A stretch of 6,422 nucleotides of DNA from Ruminococcus_G sp963594675 (lineage in GTDB: Bacteria > Bacillota > Clostridia > Lachnospirales > Lachnospiraceae): positions 1 through 6,422 of the forward strand of contig CAVBGA010000078.1 in the NCBI GenBank assembly GCA_963594675.1, in the 5' to 3' direction. Below are positions 1-6,122 of this stretch, in pieces. Position numbers and translations under genes: made by a program. The notes beneath the pieces were generated by a model that saw only the letters and a program-made list of their open reading frames with translations, had not been told where the DNA came from and did no database searches. How positions within the stretch are numbered: position 1 is the stretch's first letter; every line of letters starts with the position of its first letter.

Positions 1-1
1 G

Positions 2-304
2 AGAGGGGTTATTACAGACACCAACAAGGAGGTTTTCTCTGATCTGGGTGTTAGTCTGGCAGGTAAAACAGGTACTGCACAGCAGTCCTCCAACAGAGCC
101 AGCCACGGTCTTTTTATCGGATATGCTCCTTATGATGATCCGGAAATTACAGTGACGGTACGTATTGCTTATGGTTATTCCTCCACCAATGCAGCTTTGG
201 TGGCAAAGGATATTTTAAATTATTACTTTGATCTGGAAGATAGTTCTCAGATCATTACAGGTAAGGCCAATTCTGCAAGTACAACAAGCGAGCAGACAGA
301 CTAA
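2..304 (+). CDS. mrdA: Class B penicillin-binding protein (PBP2/MrdA-like), C-terminal fragment
   Basis: This is the last 100 codons of a D,D-transpeptidase that cross-links peptidoglycan stem peptides outside the membrane; the start lies off the left edge. The frame is open from base 2 to a TAA at 302-304. The diagnostic feature is the third penicillin-binding motif, AGKTGTAQ, with the KTG lysine encoded at 65-67. It is followed by a typical transpeptidase end (HGLFIGYAPYDDPEITVTV) and a short Ser/Thr-rich tail. About 79 residues follow the KTG, as is usual for class B PBPs. The SxxK and SxN motifs must lie upstream and cannot be checked. PBP2 (MrdA) rather than a division or sporulation PBP is inferred from the rodA-type gene two positions downstream in the same operon. 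A FtsI/SpoVD-type PBP is the main alternative. Confidence 0.85.
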   Translation, partial: RGVITDTNKEVFSDLGVSLAGKTGTAQQSSNRASHGLFIGYAPYDDPEITVTVRIAYGYSSTNAALVAKDILNYYFDLEDSSQIITGKANSASTTSEQTD

Positions 305-335
305 TGTCTTGTCAATAGCAGGAAGGAAGTGTCCT

Positions 336-1154
336 ATGGGAAAAACCTATTTGATTACATCCGGAAAGGGTGGAAGTGGAAAAACTACGGTGACGGCTCT
401 TTTGGGCCGTTGCCTTGCTCATAAAGGAAAGACCGTCCTTATGATTGATGGAAATTTTGGTATGAGAGATTTGGATCTTGTGTTAGGTCTGGAAAATGAT
501 TGTATTTATCATATTCTGGATGTCATAAATGAGAAATGTAGTCTTCAGGAAGTTCTTATTTCTGATAAAGAAGAGGGATTACATTTTCTGCCTGGACCAC
601 CCCTTACTTTGCCTCAAGAAGAGCAGAAAGAAAAGTTGACAGAGTTCTGTCGTCAGATGGAAGAGAAATATGATTTTATATTATTGGATTCCCCTCCAGG
701 AATGGGACAGGGATTTGTCAATCTGGCGAAGGCAAGTTCGGAAGCTATTATTGTCACAGAAAACAATCCCTCCTCCCTGCGCTGTGCGGATCGTATTCGG
801 CAGAGTCTGTTTGACTTAAACATTCGGAATGCTAAGCTTCTCATTAACCGCTATACCAACAAGGAGAATATAGAAAAAATCCAATCAGAGGATATCTCCT
901 TGAAAGACATGGAAGACCTTTTAGGACTTACGATTCTTGGAGTTCTTCCGGAGACGGGATGTGTATCCAAGGAGTTAGAATCCCTTTTTGCAGAAGAGAA
1001 GTCCTTGTATGCTGGCATGGCTATAAATGCTGCCGACAGGTTGTTAGATGGAGCTGTTCCGTTGGAGGATATTCCCCTGGAAAGTTCTACGGATGCTGAG
1101 AATACATCCACAGAGAAGAAAAAATCATTTTTTGCACGTTTGTTTAGTAGATAA
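336..1154 (+). CDS. minD: MinD-like deviant Walker A ATPase in elongation operon
   Basis: This 272-residue protein belongs to the MinD/ParA family of ATPases, which dimerise on ATP and bind the membrane. Visible hallmarks are the deviant Walker A motif SGKGGSGKTT (K11 and K16), the switch I region IDGNFGMRDLD (residues 37-47), the switch II segment LLDSPPG with D118, and a lysine/phenylalanine-rich amphipathic C-terminus KKKSFFARLFSR (261-272). That C-terminus strongly resembles the MinD membrane-targeting helix. ATG 336 is chosen because AGGAAGG lies just upstream and the motif spacing then matches E. coli MinD without a gap; an in-frame ATG at 228 would sit inside the upstream PBP gene. The gene starts 31 bp after the PBP stop and ends 16 bp before rodA. 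Oddities are N40 where E. coli MinD has D40, a divergent NNPSSLRCADR stretch, and no neighbouring minC or minE. The family assignment is firm. A role in division-site placement is only inferred, and a link to cell elongation is possible. Confidence 0.85.
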   Translation: MGKTYLITSGKGGSGKTTVTALLGRCLAHKGKTVLMIDGNFGMRDLDLVLGLENDCIYHILDVINEKCSLQEVLISDKEEGLHFLPGPPLTLPQEEQKEKLTEFCRQMEEKYDFILLDSPPGMGQGFVNLAKASSEAIIVTENNPSSLRCADRIRQSLFDLNIRNAKLLINRYTNKENIEKIQSEDISLKDMEDLLGLTILGVLPETGCVSKELESLFAEEKSLYAGMAINAADRLLDGAVPLEDIPLESSTDAENTSTEKKKSFFARLFSR

Positions 1155-1170
1155 GAGAGTGTGAGGAAGT

Positions 1171-2346
1171 ATGTTTAAACTCTATAAATTGAAAGATTAT
1201 AGTTTCCGATTAGTTCTATGGCTGGTTTTAATCAGTGGTATGGGAGTACTTTTGGTAGGGAGCGCTAAGGCATCCCTGCAGGGTCGACAGCTATTGGGCG
1301 TGATATTTGGTCTGGTAGTTATGGTGATCGTATCCTTGATTGATTTCAGTTGGATTTTGAATTTTTATTGGATTATGTATATTGGCAATATTATTTTGCT
1401 TTTGGCAGTAAGATTGGCAGGTAAGGAAACCTATGGAGCAACTCGATGGATTTCTATTGGTCCTTTGCAGTTCCAGCCTACGGAGTTGTCAAAGATTATT
1501 CTGATCCTCTTTTTTGCTAAATATCTTATGGATCATGAAGATACCATAAATACCTTGCATACCATGATTGAATCGGTAATTCTTCTTGCCATTCCCTTGA
1601 TTCTTATTAAGATTCAGCCGGACCTGAAGAATACCATTACTGTAGCCATCCTTTTTTGTGTTCTTCTCTATATTGCGGGATTAAGTTATAAGGTAATTGG
1701 TACCGTACTTTTGGTTTGCATACCTTTGGTGGCAATTTTCCTTTTGCTTGTTACTCAGACAGATCTGCCCATTTTGGAGGACTATCAGAAGACTCGTATT
1801 ATGTCATTCCTATATCCGGATGATTCCGAATATTCAGATGATGTTGTACAGCAGAGAAACTCGGTGACGGCAATCGGTTCCGGACAGCTCAGTGGAAAAG
1901 GATTAAATAATAATAAAGTATCCTCCGCCAATAAAGGTAATTTTGTATCTCAGGTACAGACAGACTTTATTTTTGCTGTAGCAGGAGAGGAACTAGGTTT
2001 TTTGGGCTCCTTTGCCATCGTTCTGCTTCTATTTGCCATATGCTTGGAATGTATACGAATCAGTATGAGAGCCAAGGATTTATCAGGGAAACTAATATGT
2101 TGCGGTGTGGCAACCATTGTGGCAGTCCAAAGCTTTATTAATATTTGCGTTGCCACGGGTATGCTCCCCAATACAGGAACTCCTCTTCCTTTTGTAAGTT
2201 ATGGTTTGACTTCTATTGTCAGTCTCTATATTGGTATGGGATTGGTATTAAATGTAGGACTGCAGAACAGAAACTTCCCTATGAGAAGAAACATGTATCC
2301 CCACGGAGGCGGTAGAAGATATGAAAAATATCATGGAAAAATGTAA
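1171..2346 (+). CDS. rodA: RodA-type SEDS peptidoglycan glycosyltransferase
   Basis: This 391-residue polytopic membrane protein of the FtsW/RodA/SpoVE family would polymerise lipid II into glycan strands in partnership with a class B PBP. About ten hydrophobic segments are visible (roughly 14-31, 41-58, 62-81, 105-119, 131-147, 154-171, 175-195, 275-293, 309-328, 344-364), with the large extracytoplasmic loop near 196-270. Family motifs include TRWISIGPLQFQPTELSK (91-108), QPDL (149-152), QTDFIFAVAGEELGFLG with D265 at the position of the essential RodA aspartate, and NTGTPLPFVSYG (334-345). The usual QPDLGT reads QPDLKNT here. The start at ATG 1171 has only a close, weak SD (GAGG, 4 nt away), but the N-terminus looks typical for the family. 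RodA is preferred over FtsW/SpoVE because of the PBP2 gene upstream in the same operon. The Gly/Arg-rich tail overlaps the next gene. Confidence 0.92.
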   Translation: MFKLYKLKDYSFRLVLWLVLISGMGVLLVGSAKASLQGRQLLGVIFGLVVMVIVSLIDFSWILNFYWIMYIGNIILLLAVRLAGKETYGATRWISIGPLQFQPTELSKIILILFFAKYLMDHEDTINTLHTMIESVILLAIPLILIKIQPDLKNTITVAILFCVLLYIAGLSYKVIGTVLLVCIPLVAIFLLLVTQTDLPILEDYQKTRIMSFLYPDDSEYSDDVVQQRNSVTAIGSGQLSGKGLNNNKVSSANKGNFVSQVQTDFIFAVAGEELGFLGSFAIVLLLFAICLECIRISMRAKDLSGKLICCGVATIVAVQSFINICVATGMLPNTGTPLPFVSYGLTSIVSLYIGMGLVLNVGLQNRNFPMRRNMYPHGGGRRYEKYHGKM

Positions 2347-3403
2347 GAATTTGTTCGGAATTTTTTCAAAAATAAATAAAAAAGAGAAGAAGGTTAAAGA
2401 AGAGGTAAATAAACCCAAAAACTATTTGGCCAGAACCTTAATTATTGCGATTCTGATTGTAGTGGTTACCTTTGGTTTTCTGGGAGGCACTTATCTTTAT
2501 CGTATTAAGAATCTGGACTTGACGGAACCTTATCAATCAAGCTTGAGTGATGACAGTGACTACATGGAGGAATTCCGCAAGGCGGATTCCTTTGCGTCAA
2601 ATCTTTGTGTTAGTTCCGGCAATGTAGGCCTGAATGGCATCACAATGACCAATGGGGAGAGAAGTCTTCTTTTTGATGTAGATAATAATAAAGTTCTCTA
2701 TGCTCAGGATATTCATAAAAAATCCTATCCAGCCAGTATTACAAAAATTATGACAGCAATTCTTGCCGTTAAATATGGCAATATGGATGATACGGTGACC
2801 ATTAGTAGTGAGGATCTGGATTTGGAAGATGGTTCTCAGATGTGCGGCTTTGAAGTAGGGGATATGGTTACTATGGATGAGCTTTTTCATGGTCTTCTGG
2901 TCTATTCGGGTAATGATGCAGCTATGGCTATTGCCAGACATGTAGGGGGAACTGTAGATCATTTTGTAGAAATGATGAATGAAGAATGTAAGGCTTTGGG
3001 AGCCACCAATACGCACTTTGTTAATCCTACAGGTCTGCAGGATAAGGATCATTATACCACGGCATATGATGTCTATCTCATGCTGAACGAGGCCATTAAC
3101 TATGACGATTTTGTTGATACCATGCAGCTGATTTCCTACAATCTGACGGTAACAAGAGGTGCGGAATCTGTTCAATTGCATTTAGATGCCACGGATCATT
3201 ATCTCACAGGTGAGGAGACAGCTCCTACAGGTATTACGGTTCTTGGTGGTAAAACCGGTACAACTACAGATGCCGGTGCCTGCCTGGCCATTCTCAGTCA
3301 GAATGATTATGGTGCGCCCTATATTTCTATTGTTCTGAAGGCACCGACTAAGGCTACACTTTATGATGATATGAATCTTTTATTAGAACAAATTAATTCT
3401 TAA
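2321..3403 (+). CDS. Membrane-anchored D-alanyl-D-alanine carboxypeptidase (peptidase S11)
   Basis: This 360-residue serine carboxypeptidase would remove the terminal D-Ala from peptidoglycan pentapeptides on the outer face of the membrane. All three active-site motifs are present: SITK (S139, K142), SGN (S196-N198) and KTG (K311-G313), within conserved context such as SYPASITKIMTA and GGKTGTTTDAG. The N-terminus has a Lys-rich cytoplasmic stretch (about 15-34) and one hydrophobic segment (about 38-60), so it looks like an N-terminal anchor rather than a cleaved signal peptide. Only about 47 residues follow the KTG, so the C-terminal domain and amphipathic anchor of PBP5-type enzymes appear absent. 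ATG 2321 is preferred because GGAGG lies at 2305-2309; the in-frame ATG at 2333 is too far from it. The start overlaps the end of rodA by 26 bp, suggesting translational coupling. DacA, DacB and DacF cannot be told apart here. Confidence 0.9.
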   Translation: MKNIMEKCKNLFGIFSKINKKEKKVKEEVNKPKNYLARTLIIAILIVVVTFGFLGGTYLYRIKNLDLTEPYQSSLSDDSDYMEEFRKADSFASNLCVSSGNVGLNGITMTNGERSLLFDVDNNKVLYAQDIHKKSYPASITKIMTAILAVKYGNMDDTVTISSEDLDLEDGSQMCGFEVGDMVTMDELFHGLLVYSGNDAAMAIARHVGGTVDHFVEMMNEECKALGATNTHFVNPTGLQDKDHYTTAYDVYLMLNEAINYDDFVDTMQLISYNLTVTRGAESVQLHLDATDHYLTGEETAPTGITVLGGKTGTTTDAGACLAILSQNDYGAPYISIVLKAPTKATLYDDMNLLLEQINS

Positions 3404-3416
3404 ATTGTATTTGACC

Positions 3417-3445
3417 TTGTGTTTTTTGGCGGAATAGACTATAAT
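3417..3445 (+). promoter_or_regulatory. Probable sigma-A-type promoter for the small P-loop gene
   Basis: A perfect TATAAT -10 box lies at 3440-3445, with a weak TTGTGT -35 at 3417-3422 and a 17 bp spacer. A better -35 match, TTGACC at 3411-3416, is 23 bp from TATAAT but 18 bp from TAGACT at 3435-3440, so the exact boxes are uncertain. Transcription would begin near 3452, giving a leader of about 64 nt before the start codon at 3516. Confidence 0.5.
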
Positions 3446-3515
3446 AATTGCATGAAATATGTTTTGTTTAGTGAATATTCATATTTTAAATTGATAACTT
3501 AAGGAGGACACTGCT

Positions 3516-3932
3516 ATGGTTCAGTTAATTACCGGAGAAAAAGGAGAAGGAAAGACTAAGCAGCTTCTGGATAGCGTTAATGAAGCGGTAAAGGGTGCAA
3601 AAGGAAATCTTGTATATATCGACAAAGATTCTAAGAATATGTTTGAACTTAATAACAAAGTAAGATTGATTGATGCGTCATCTTATCCTCTCAAGAACAG
3701 TGATGAGTTTGTAGGATTTATCTGCGGAATTATTTCTCAGGATCATGATTTGGAATCCATTTATCTCGACAGCTTCAGAAAGATTACCAGAATTGGTGAT
3801 GGTCAGGTAAATGATACACTTTTACAGTTGGAGGCAATTGGTGAAAGCTTTAATGTAAATGTGATTATCAGCGTTGCACTTAACGGCGAAGAGCTTACTG
3901 AAGCACTCAGTGATAAAGTAGTTATCAAATAA
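3516..3932 (+). CDS. Small P-loop protein of unknown function (annotated as 'PilT-like' in relatives)
   Basis: This 138-residue soluble protein has a classical Walker A motif at its N-terminus (GEKGEGKT, residues 7-14, with K13-T14), preceded by the short hydrophobic strand MVQLIT. A possible Walker B strand is LESIYLDS, with aspartate as its acidic residue, and a second hydrophobic strand near the end reads VNVIISVAL. From memory, similar short proteins in Clostridia are labelled 'twitching motility protein PilT' or hypothetical. The PilT label is not supported: there is no Asp box, His box or secretion-ATPase N-domain, and the protein is less than half PilT length. No membrane segment or signal peptide is visible. 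The start is well supported by AAGGAGG at 3501-3507, 8 nt upstream. The gene has its own promoter and terminator, so it is probably monocistronic. Its function is unknown; ATP or GTP binding is the only inference. Confidence 0.85.
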   Translation: MVQLITGEKGEGKTKQLLDSVNEAVKGAKGNLVYIDKDSKNMFELNNKVRLIDASSYPLKNSDEFVGFICGIISQDHDLESIYLDSFRKITRIGDGQVNDTLLQLEAIGESFNVNVIISVALNGEELTEALSDKVVIK

Positions 3933-3948
3933 ATAAAGTAAAGATAGT

Positions 3949-3985
3949 AAACTGCAGTAGGATGAAAGTCTTGCTGCAGTTTTTT
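3949..3985 (+). terminator. Intrinsic terminator after the small P-loop gene
   Basis: A perfect 9 bp inverted repeat pairs AAACTGCAG (3949-3957) with CTGCAGTTT (3974-3982). The 16 nt between the arms can form a further short stem (AGGA with TCTT). A run of six T residues occupies 3980-3985. The hairpin begins 17 bp after the stop codon at 3930-3932, the expected position for a Rho-independent terminator. Confidence 0.88.
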
Positions 3986-3993
3986 ATCGTATA

Positions 3994-4025
3994 GGAAACT
4001 TCGACAGGATATATCCATTAGTTCC
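3994..4025. repeat. Imperfect inverted repeat around a 10 bp palindrome
   Basis: GGAAACT (3994-4000) pairs with AGTTCC (4020-4025) with one bulged A. Between the arms lies the perfect palindrome GGATATATCC (4007-4016). It sits just after the terminator of the upstream gene and before any likely promoter of the downstream cluster, so it could be an operator or a structured RNA element. No known binding site was recognised. Confidence 0.3.
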
Positions 4026-4029
4026 GATT

Positions 4030-4058
4030 TTTACAATTTTTAAAAGACCTTTTTGAAT
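4030..4058 (+). promoter_or_regulatory. Weak candidate promoter for the iron-sulfur oxidoreductase cluster
   Basis: TTTACA (4030-4035, five of six matches to the -35 consensus) is followed after 17 bp by TTGAAT (4053-4058, four of six matches to the -10). This would start a transcript near 4065 with a leader of about 120 nt. TAGAAT at 4058-4063 is a closer -10 match but lacks a properly spaced -35. The region is AT-rich, so chance matches are likely. Confidence 0.3.
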
Positions 4059-4125
4059 AGAATCTGTGTATACCAAATAAAGAGGTTGCTTAAGAAAACA
4101 GAGAATCTTAGGATTGGCGAGACAA

Positions 4126-4160
4126 AGGCGTCTGAACAATATGTTCAGGCGCTTCTTTTA
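4126..4160 (+). terminator. Strong terminator-like hairpin in the leader before the redox cluster
   Basis: GCGTCTGAAC (4128-4137) pairs with GTTCAGGCGC (4143-4152) across a five-base loop, using one G-U pair. The stem can extend by two pairs (4126-4127 with 4153-4154). It is followed by the T-rich stretch CTTTTA (4155-4160). The hairpin lies only about 26 bp before the start codon at 4186, and the upstream gene already has its own terminator at 3949-3985. A second 8 bp hairpin (4153-4160 with 4165-4172) overlaps its T-tract. The arrangement suggests a transcription attenuator or the end of a small RNA. Confidence 0.7.
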
Positions 4161-4185
4161 TAGCTAAAAGAAAGGAAGAGGTTAT

Positions 4186-4512
4186 ATGGCTGAAAGAATT
4201 AAAGAGCATCCCATATTAGGCGTTCAGGAAAAGGGCGCTCCCGTCACTTTCTTATTTGACGGAAAAGAGGTTCAGGGTTATGAAGGAGAACCCATTGCGG
4301 CGGCATTAAAAGCTGCAGGACTCATGGTTCACCGATATACAAAGAAAGAGCATAAGCCACGTGGTATTTTTTGTGCCATAGGCAGATGCACAGATTGCGT
4401 TATGGTGGTAGATGGAGTTCCTAATGTACGAACATGCATTACCCCATTAAAGAGTGGCATGGATGTGCGCACCCAGTATGGTGTAAGCGATAAACCGTTT
4501 GAAGAACAGTAA
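4186..4512 (+). CDS. Small [2Fe-2S] subunit, HcnA/sarcosine-oxidase-alpha N-domain type
   Basis: This 108-residue electron-transfer subunit has a plant-ferredoxin-like fold. It begins with a VTFLFDGKEVQGYEGEPIAAAL segment typical of the family. It then has the cluster-binding cysteines C63, C68, C71 and C84, in a C-x4-C-x2-C-x12-C pattern within GIFCAIGRCTDCVMVVDG. The length is normal for the stand-alone HcnA-type subunit. AGGAAG at 4173-4178 supports the start, 7 nt upstream. The next gene begins 14 bp downstream with its SD directly after this stop codon, so the two are surely co-translated. In related systems this subunit carries electrons between the flavin subunits of hydrogen cyanide synthase, opine oxidase or proline/hydroxyproline dehydrogenase. 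Which substrate applies here is unknown. Transcription may be controlled by the hairpin just upstream. Confidence 0.88.
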   Translation: MAERIKEHPILGVQEKGAPVTFLFDGKEVQGYEGEPIAAALKAAGLMVHRYTKKEHKPRGIFCAIGRCTDCVMVVDGVPNVRTCITPLKSGMDVRTQYGVSDKPFEEQ

Positions 4513-4526
4513 AGGAGGCTACGGTA

Positions 4527-6104
4527 ATGAAAAGATACGATTTGATTATAGTAGGTGCCGGTCCCTCCGGATTATCTGCAGCAATTGAGGCAGCAAAGCG
4601 AGGACTGAAGGTAGTTATCTTTGATGAAAATGAAAAACCCGGAGGCCAGCTTTTTAAGCAAATTCATAAATTCTTTGGTTCAAAAGAACACAGAGCCAAA
4701 ATTCGCGGATTTGTGATTGGAAAAGAATTATTGGAAGAAGCAGATGCTGCAGGGGTCGAGGTTGTTTTGAATGCAACAGTTATTGGTCTTTATCAGGACA
4801 AGGAAGTTGTTGTAAAAATCGGAGATGGCATTGAGCATTTTAAAGGAGATGCTATTATCATTGCCACAGGTGCAGCAGAAAACATGGTTACTTTTCCAGG
4901 ATGGACACTTCCTGGTGTCATCGGAGCTGGAGCTGCTCAGACCATGATGAATCTTCACAGTGTTCTTCCCGGTCAGAGAGTTCTTATGTTGGGTTCAGGA
5001 AATGTAGGATTGGTTGTCAGCTTTCAGCTTATGCAGTGTGGATGTGAGGTTGTTGCCTTGGTAGATGCAGCCCCTAGGGTAGGTGGTTATGGTGTTCATG
5101 CAGCAAAGGTAGCAAGAACAGGGGTTCCCTTCTATTTATCTCATACCATTGTGAAGGCAGAGGGAGAGGAATGTGTGAAAGGAGTCACCATTGCTGAGGT
5201 GGATGATCATTTCCAATTTATTCCGGGAACGGAGAAGCATTTTGATGTAGATACCATTTGCCTTGCGGTTGGTCTGTCTCCCATGTCACAGCTTTTGAAA
5301 ATGGCAGGAGCAAAAATGGAAGACAATCCCAAAAGAGGCGGTCAGGTGCCAATCTGTGATGCCTATGGAAGAACCTCTCTTCCCGGCGTTTTTGTAGCCG
5401 GAGATGTATCTGGTATTGAAGAAGCTTCTTCCGCAATGATCGAGGGACGTATGGCAGGAATCGCTGCAGCAGAATATCTTGGTTATATTGAAAAAGAGGA
5501 ATTGGATCAGGAACTTGCTAGTTTGGATCAAGCCCTAGATGGCCTTCGTCAGGGTATGTTTGCTCCCAAGAATAAAGGAAAACTTATTGAAAAAACCGAG
5601 GAAGGAATTCCTGTATCTATGAATCTTTTACAACATGGATTTGTAGCAGATGATGAAATTGAAAGATATCCTGGTGTGACTCACAAAGTAGGCATTCACC
5701 CAGTTATGGAATGTACACAGAATATTCCCTGTAATCCATGCCAGGATGCATGTCCAAAAGGATGTATCTCCATTGGAGAAAATATTACCTCTCTTCCCAT
5801 TGTAGTGGAGGGTTCCTCTTGCGTTAATTGCGGAATGTGCGTGGCAAGTTGTTCTGGTCAGGCAATCTTCCTAGTTGATGAAGATAGAGGAGATGGAAGT
5901 GCCAGCGTCACAATTCCTTATGAATTTTTACCACTTCCAAAGAAGGGAAGTAAGGGAATTGCCCTTGGCCGTAATGGACAGAAAGTTTGTGAGGCTACTG
6001 TATTATCTGTAAAGACTAGTAAGGCTTATGATAAAACGAATCTGCTGACCATGAGTGTTCCTAAAGAGTATGCAATGAAAGCAAGATTTTTCAAAATGAT
6101 ATAA
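4527..6104 (+). CDS. FAD/NAD-binding oxidoreductase subunit (HcnB-like) with C-terminal ferredoxin-like domain
   Basis: This 525-residue cytoplasmic flavoprotein belongs to the pyridine-nucleotide-disulfide oxidoreductase fold. The N-terminal FAD dinucleotide fold has VGAGPSG (G10, G12, G15). A second nucleotide-binding fold has LGSGNVG (G156, G158, G161). The segment ATGAAENMVTFPGWTLPGV is characteristic of HcnB/OoxA-type subunits, and GVFVAGDVSGIEEAS is the second FAD-contacting motif. The C-terminal third carries a cysteine-rich domain: C396, C402, C405, C409 and C413, then C432-x2-C435-x2-C438-x3-C442. This points to one or two [4Fe-4S] clusters. The start has AGGAGG at 4513-4518. Gene order (small [2Fe-2S], this gene, BFD-like protein) matches multi-subunit dehydrogenases for amino or imino acids such as proline, hydroxyproline, sarcosine or opines. 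HCN synthesis is unlikely to be inferred safely. The electron acceptor may be NAD or ferredoxin, which is inference only. Confidence 0.88.
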   Translation: MKRYDLIIVGAGPSGLSAAIEAAKRGLKVVIFDENEKPGGQLFKQIHKFFGSKEHRAKIRGFVIGKELLEEADAAGVEVVLNATVIGLYQDKEVVVKIGDGIEHFKGDAIIIATGAAENMVTFPGWTLPGVIGAGAAQTMMNLHSVLPGQRVLMLGSGNVGLVVSFQLMQCGCEVVALVDAAPRVGGYGVHAAKVARTGVPFYLSHTIVKAEGEECVKGVTIAEVDDHFQFIPGTEKHFDVDTICLAVGLSPMSQLLKMAGAKMEDNPKRGGQVPICDAYGRTSLPGVFVAGDVSGIEEASSAMIEGRMAGIAAAEYLGYIEKEELDQELASLDQALDGLRQGMFAPKNKGKLIEKTEEGIPVSMNLLQHGFVADDEIERYPGVTHKVGIHPVMECTQNIPCNPCQDACPKGCISIGENITSLPIVVEGSSCVNCGMCVASCSGQAIFLVDEDRGDGSASVTIPYEFLPLPKKGSKGIALGRNGQKVCEATVLSVKTSKAYDKTNLLTMSVPKEYAMKARFFKMI

Positions 6105-6122
6105 GAACAGGAGGAAGAATGG

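Noticed and set aside
228..335. An N-terminal extension of the MinD-like protein starting at ATG 228
   Set aside because: The extension overlaps the end of the PBP gene in another frame and its residues look unlike MinD. ATG 336 has an SD and aligns with the family start.
2597..3181. A 194-codon open frame on the minus strand
   Set aside because: It lies entirely antisense to the S11 carboxypeptidase gene, which has all three catalytic motifs. The antisense translation has no recognisable domain.
3516..3560. The small P-loop protein as a second MinD/ParA-type deviant Walker A ATPase
   Set aside because: The signature lysine five residues before the P-loop lysine is absent (E8 occupies that place). 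The motif is a classical Walker A.
4081..4160. A known riboswitch class (glycine, purine, preQ1, fluoride, guanidine, T-box) in the leader
   Set aside because: None of the conserved core sequences I know for these classes could be found, so only an unclassified leader structure is claimed.
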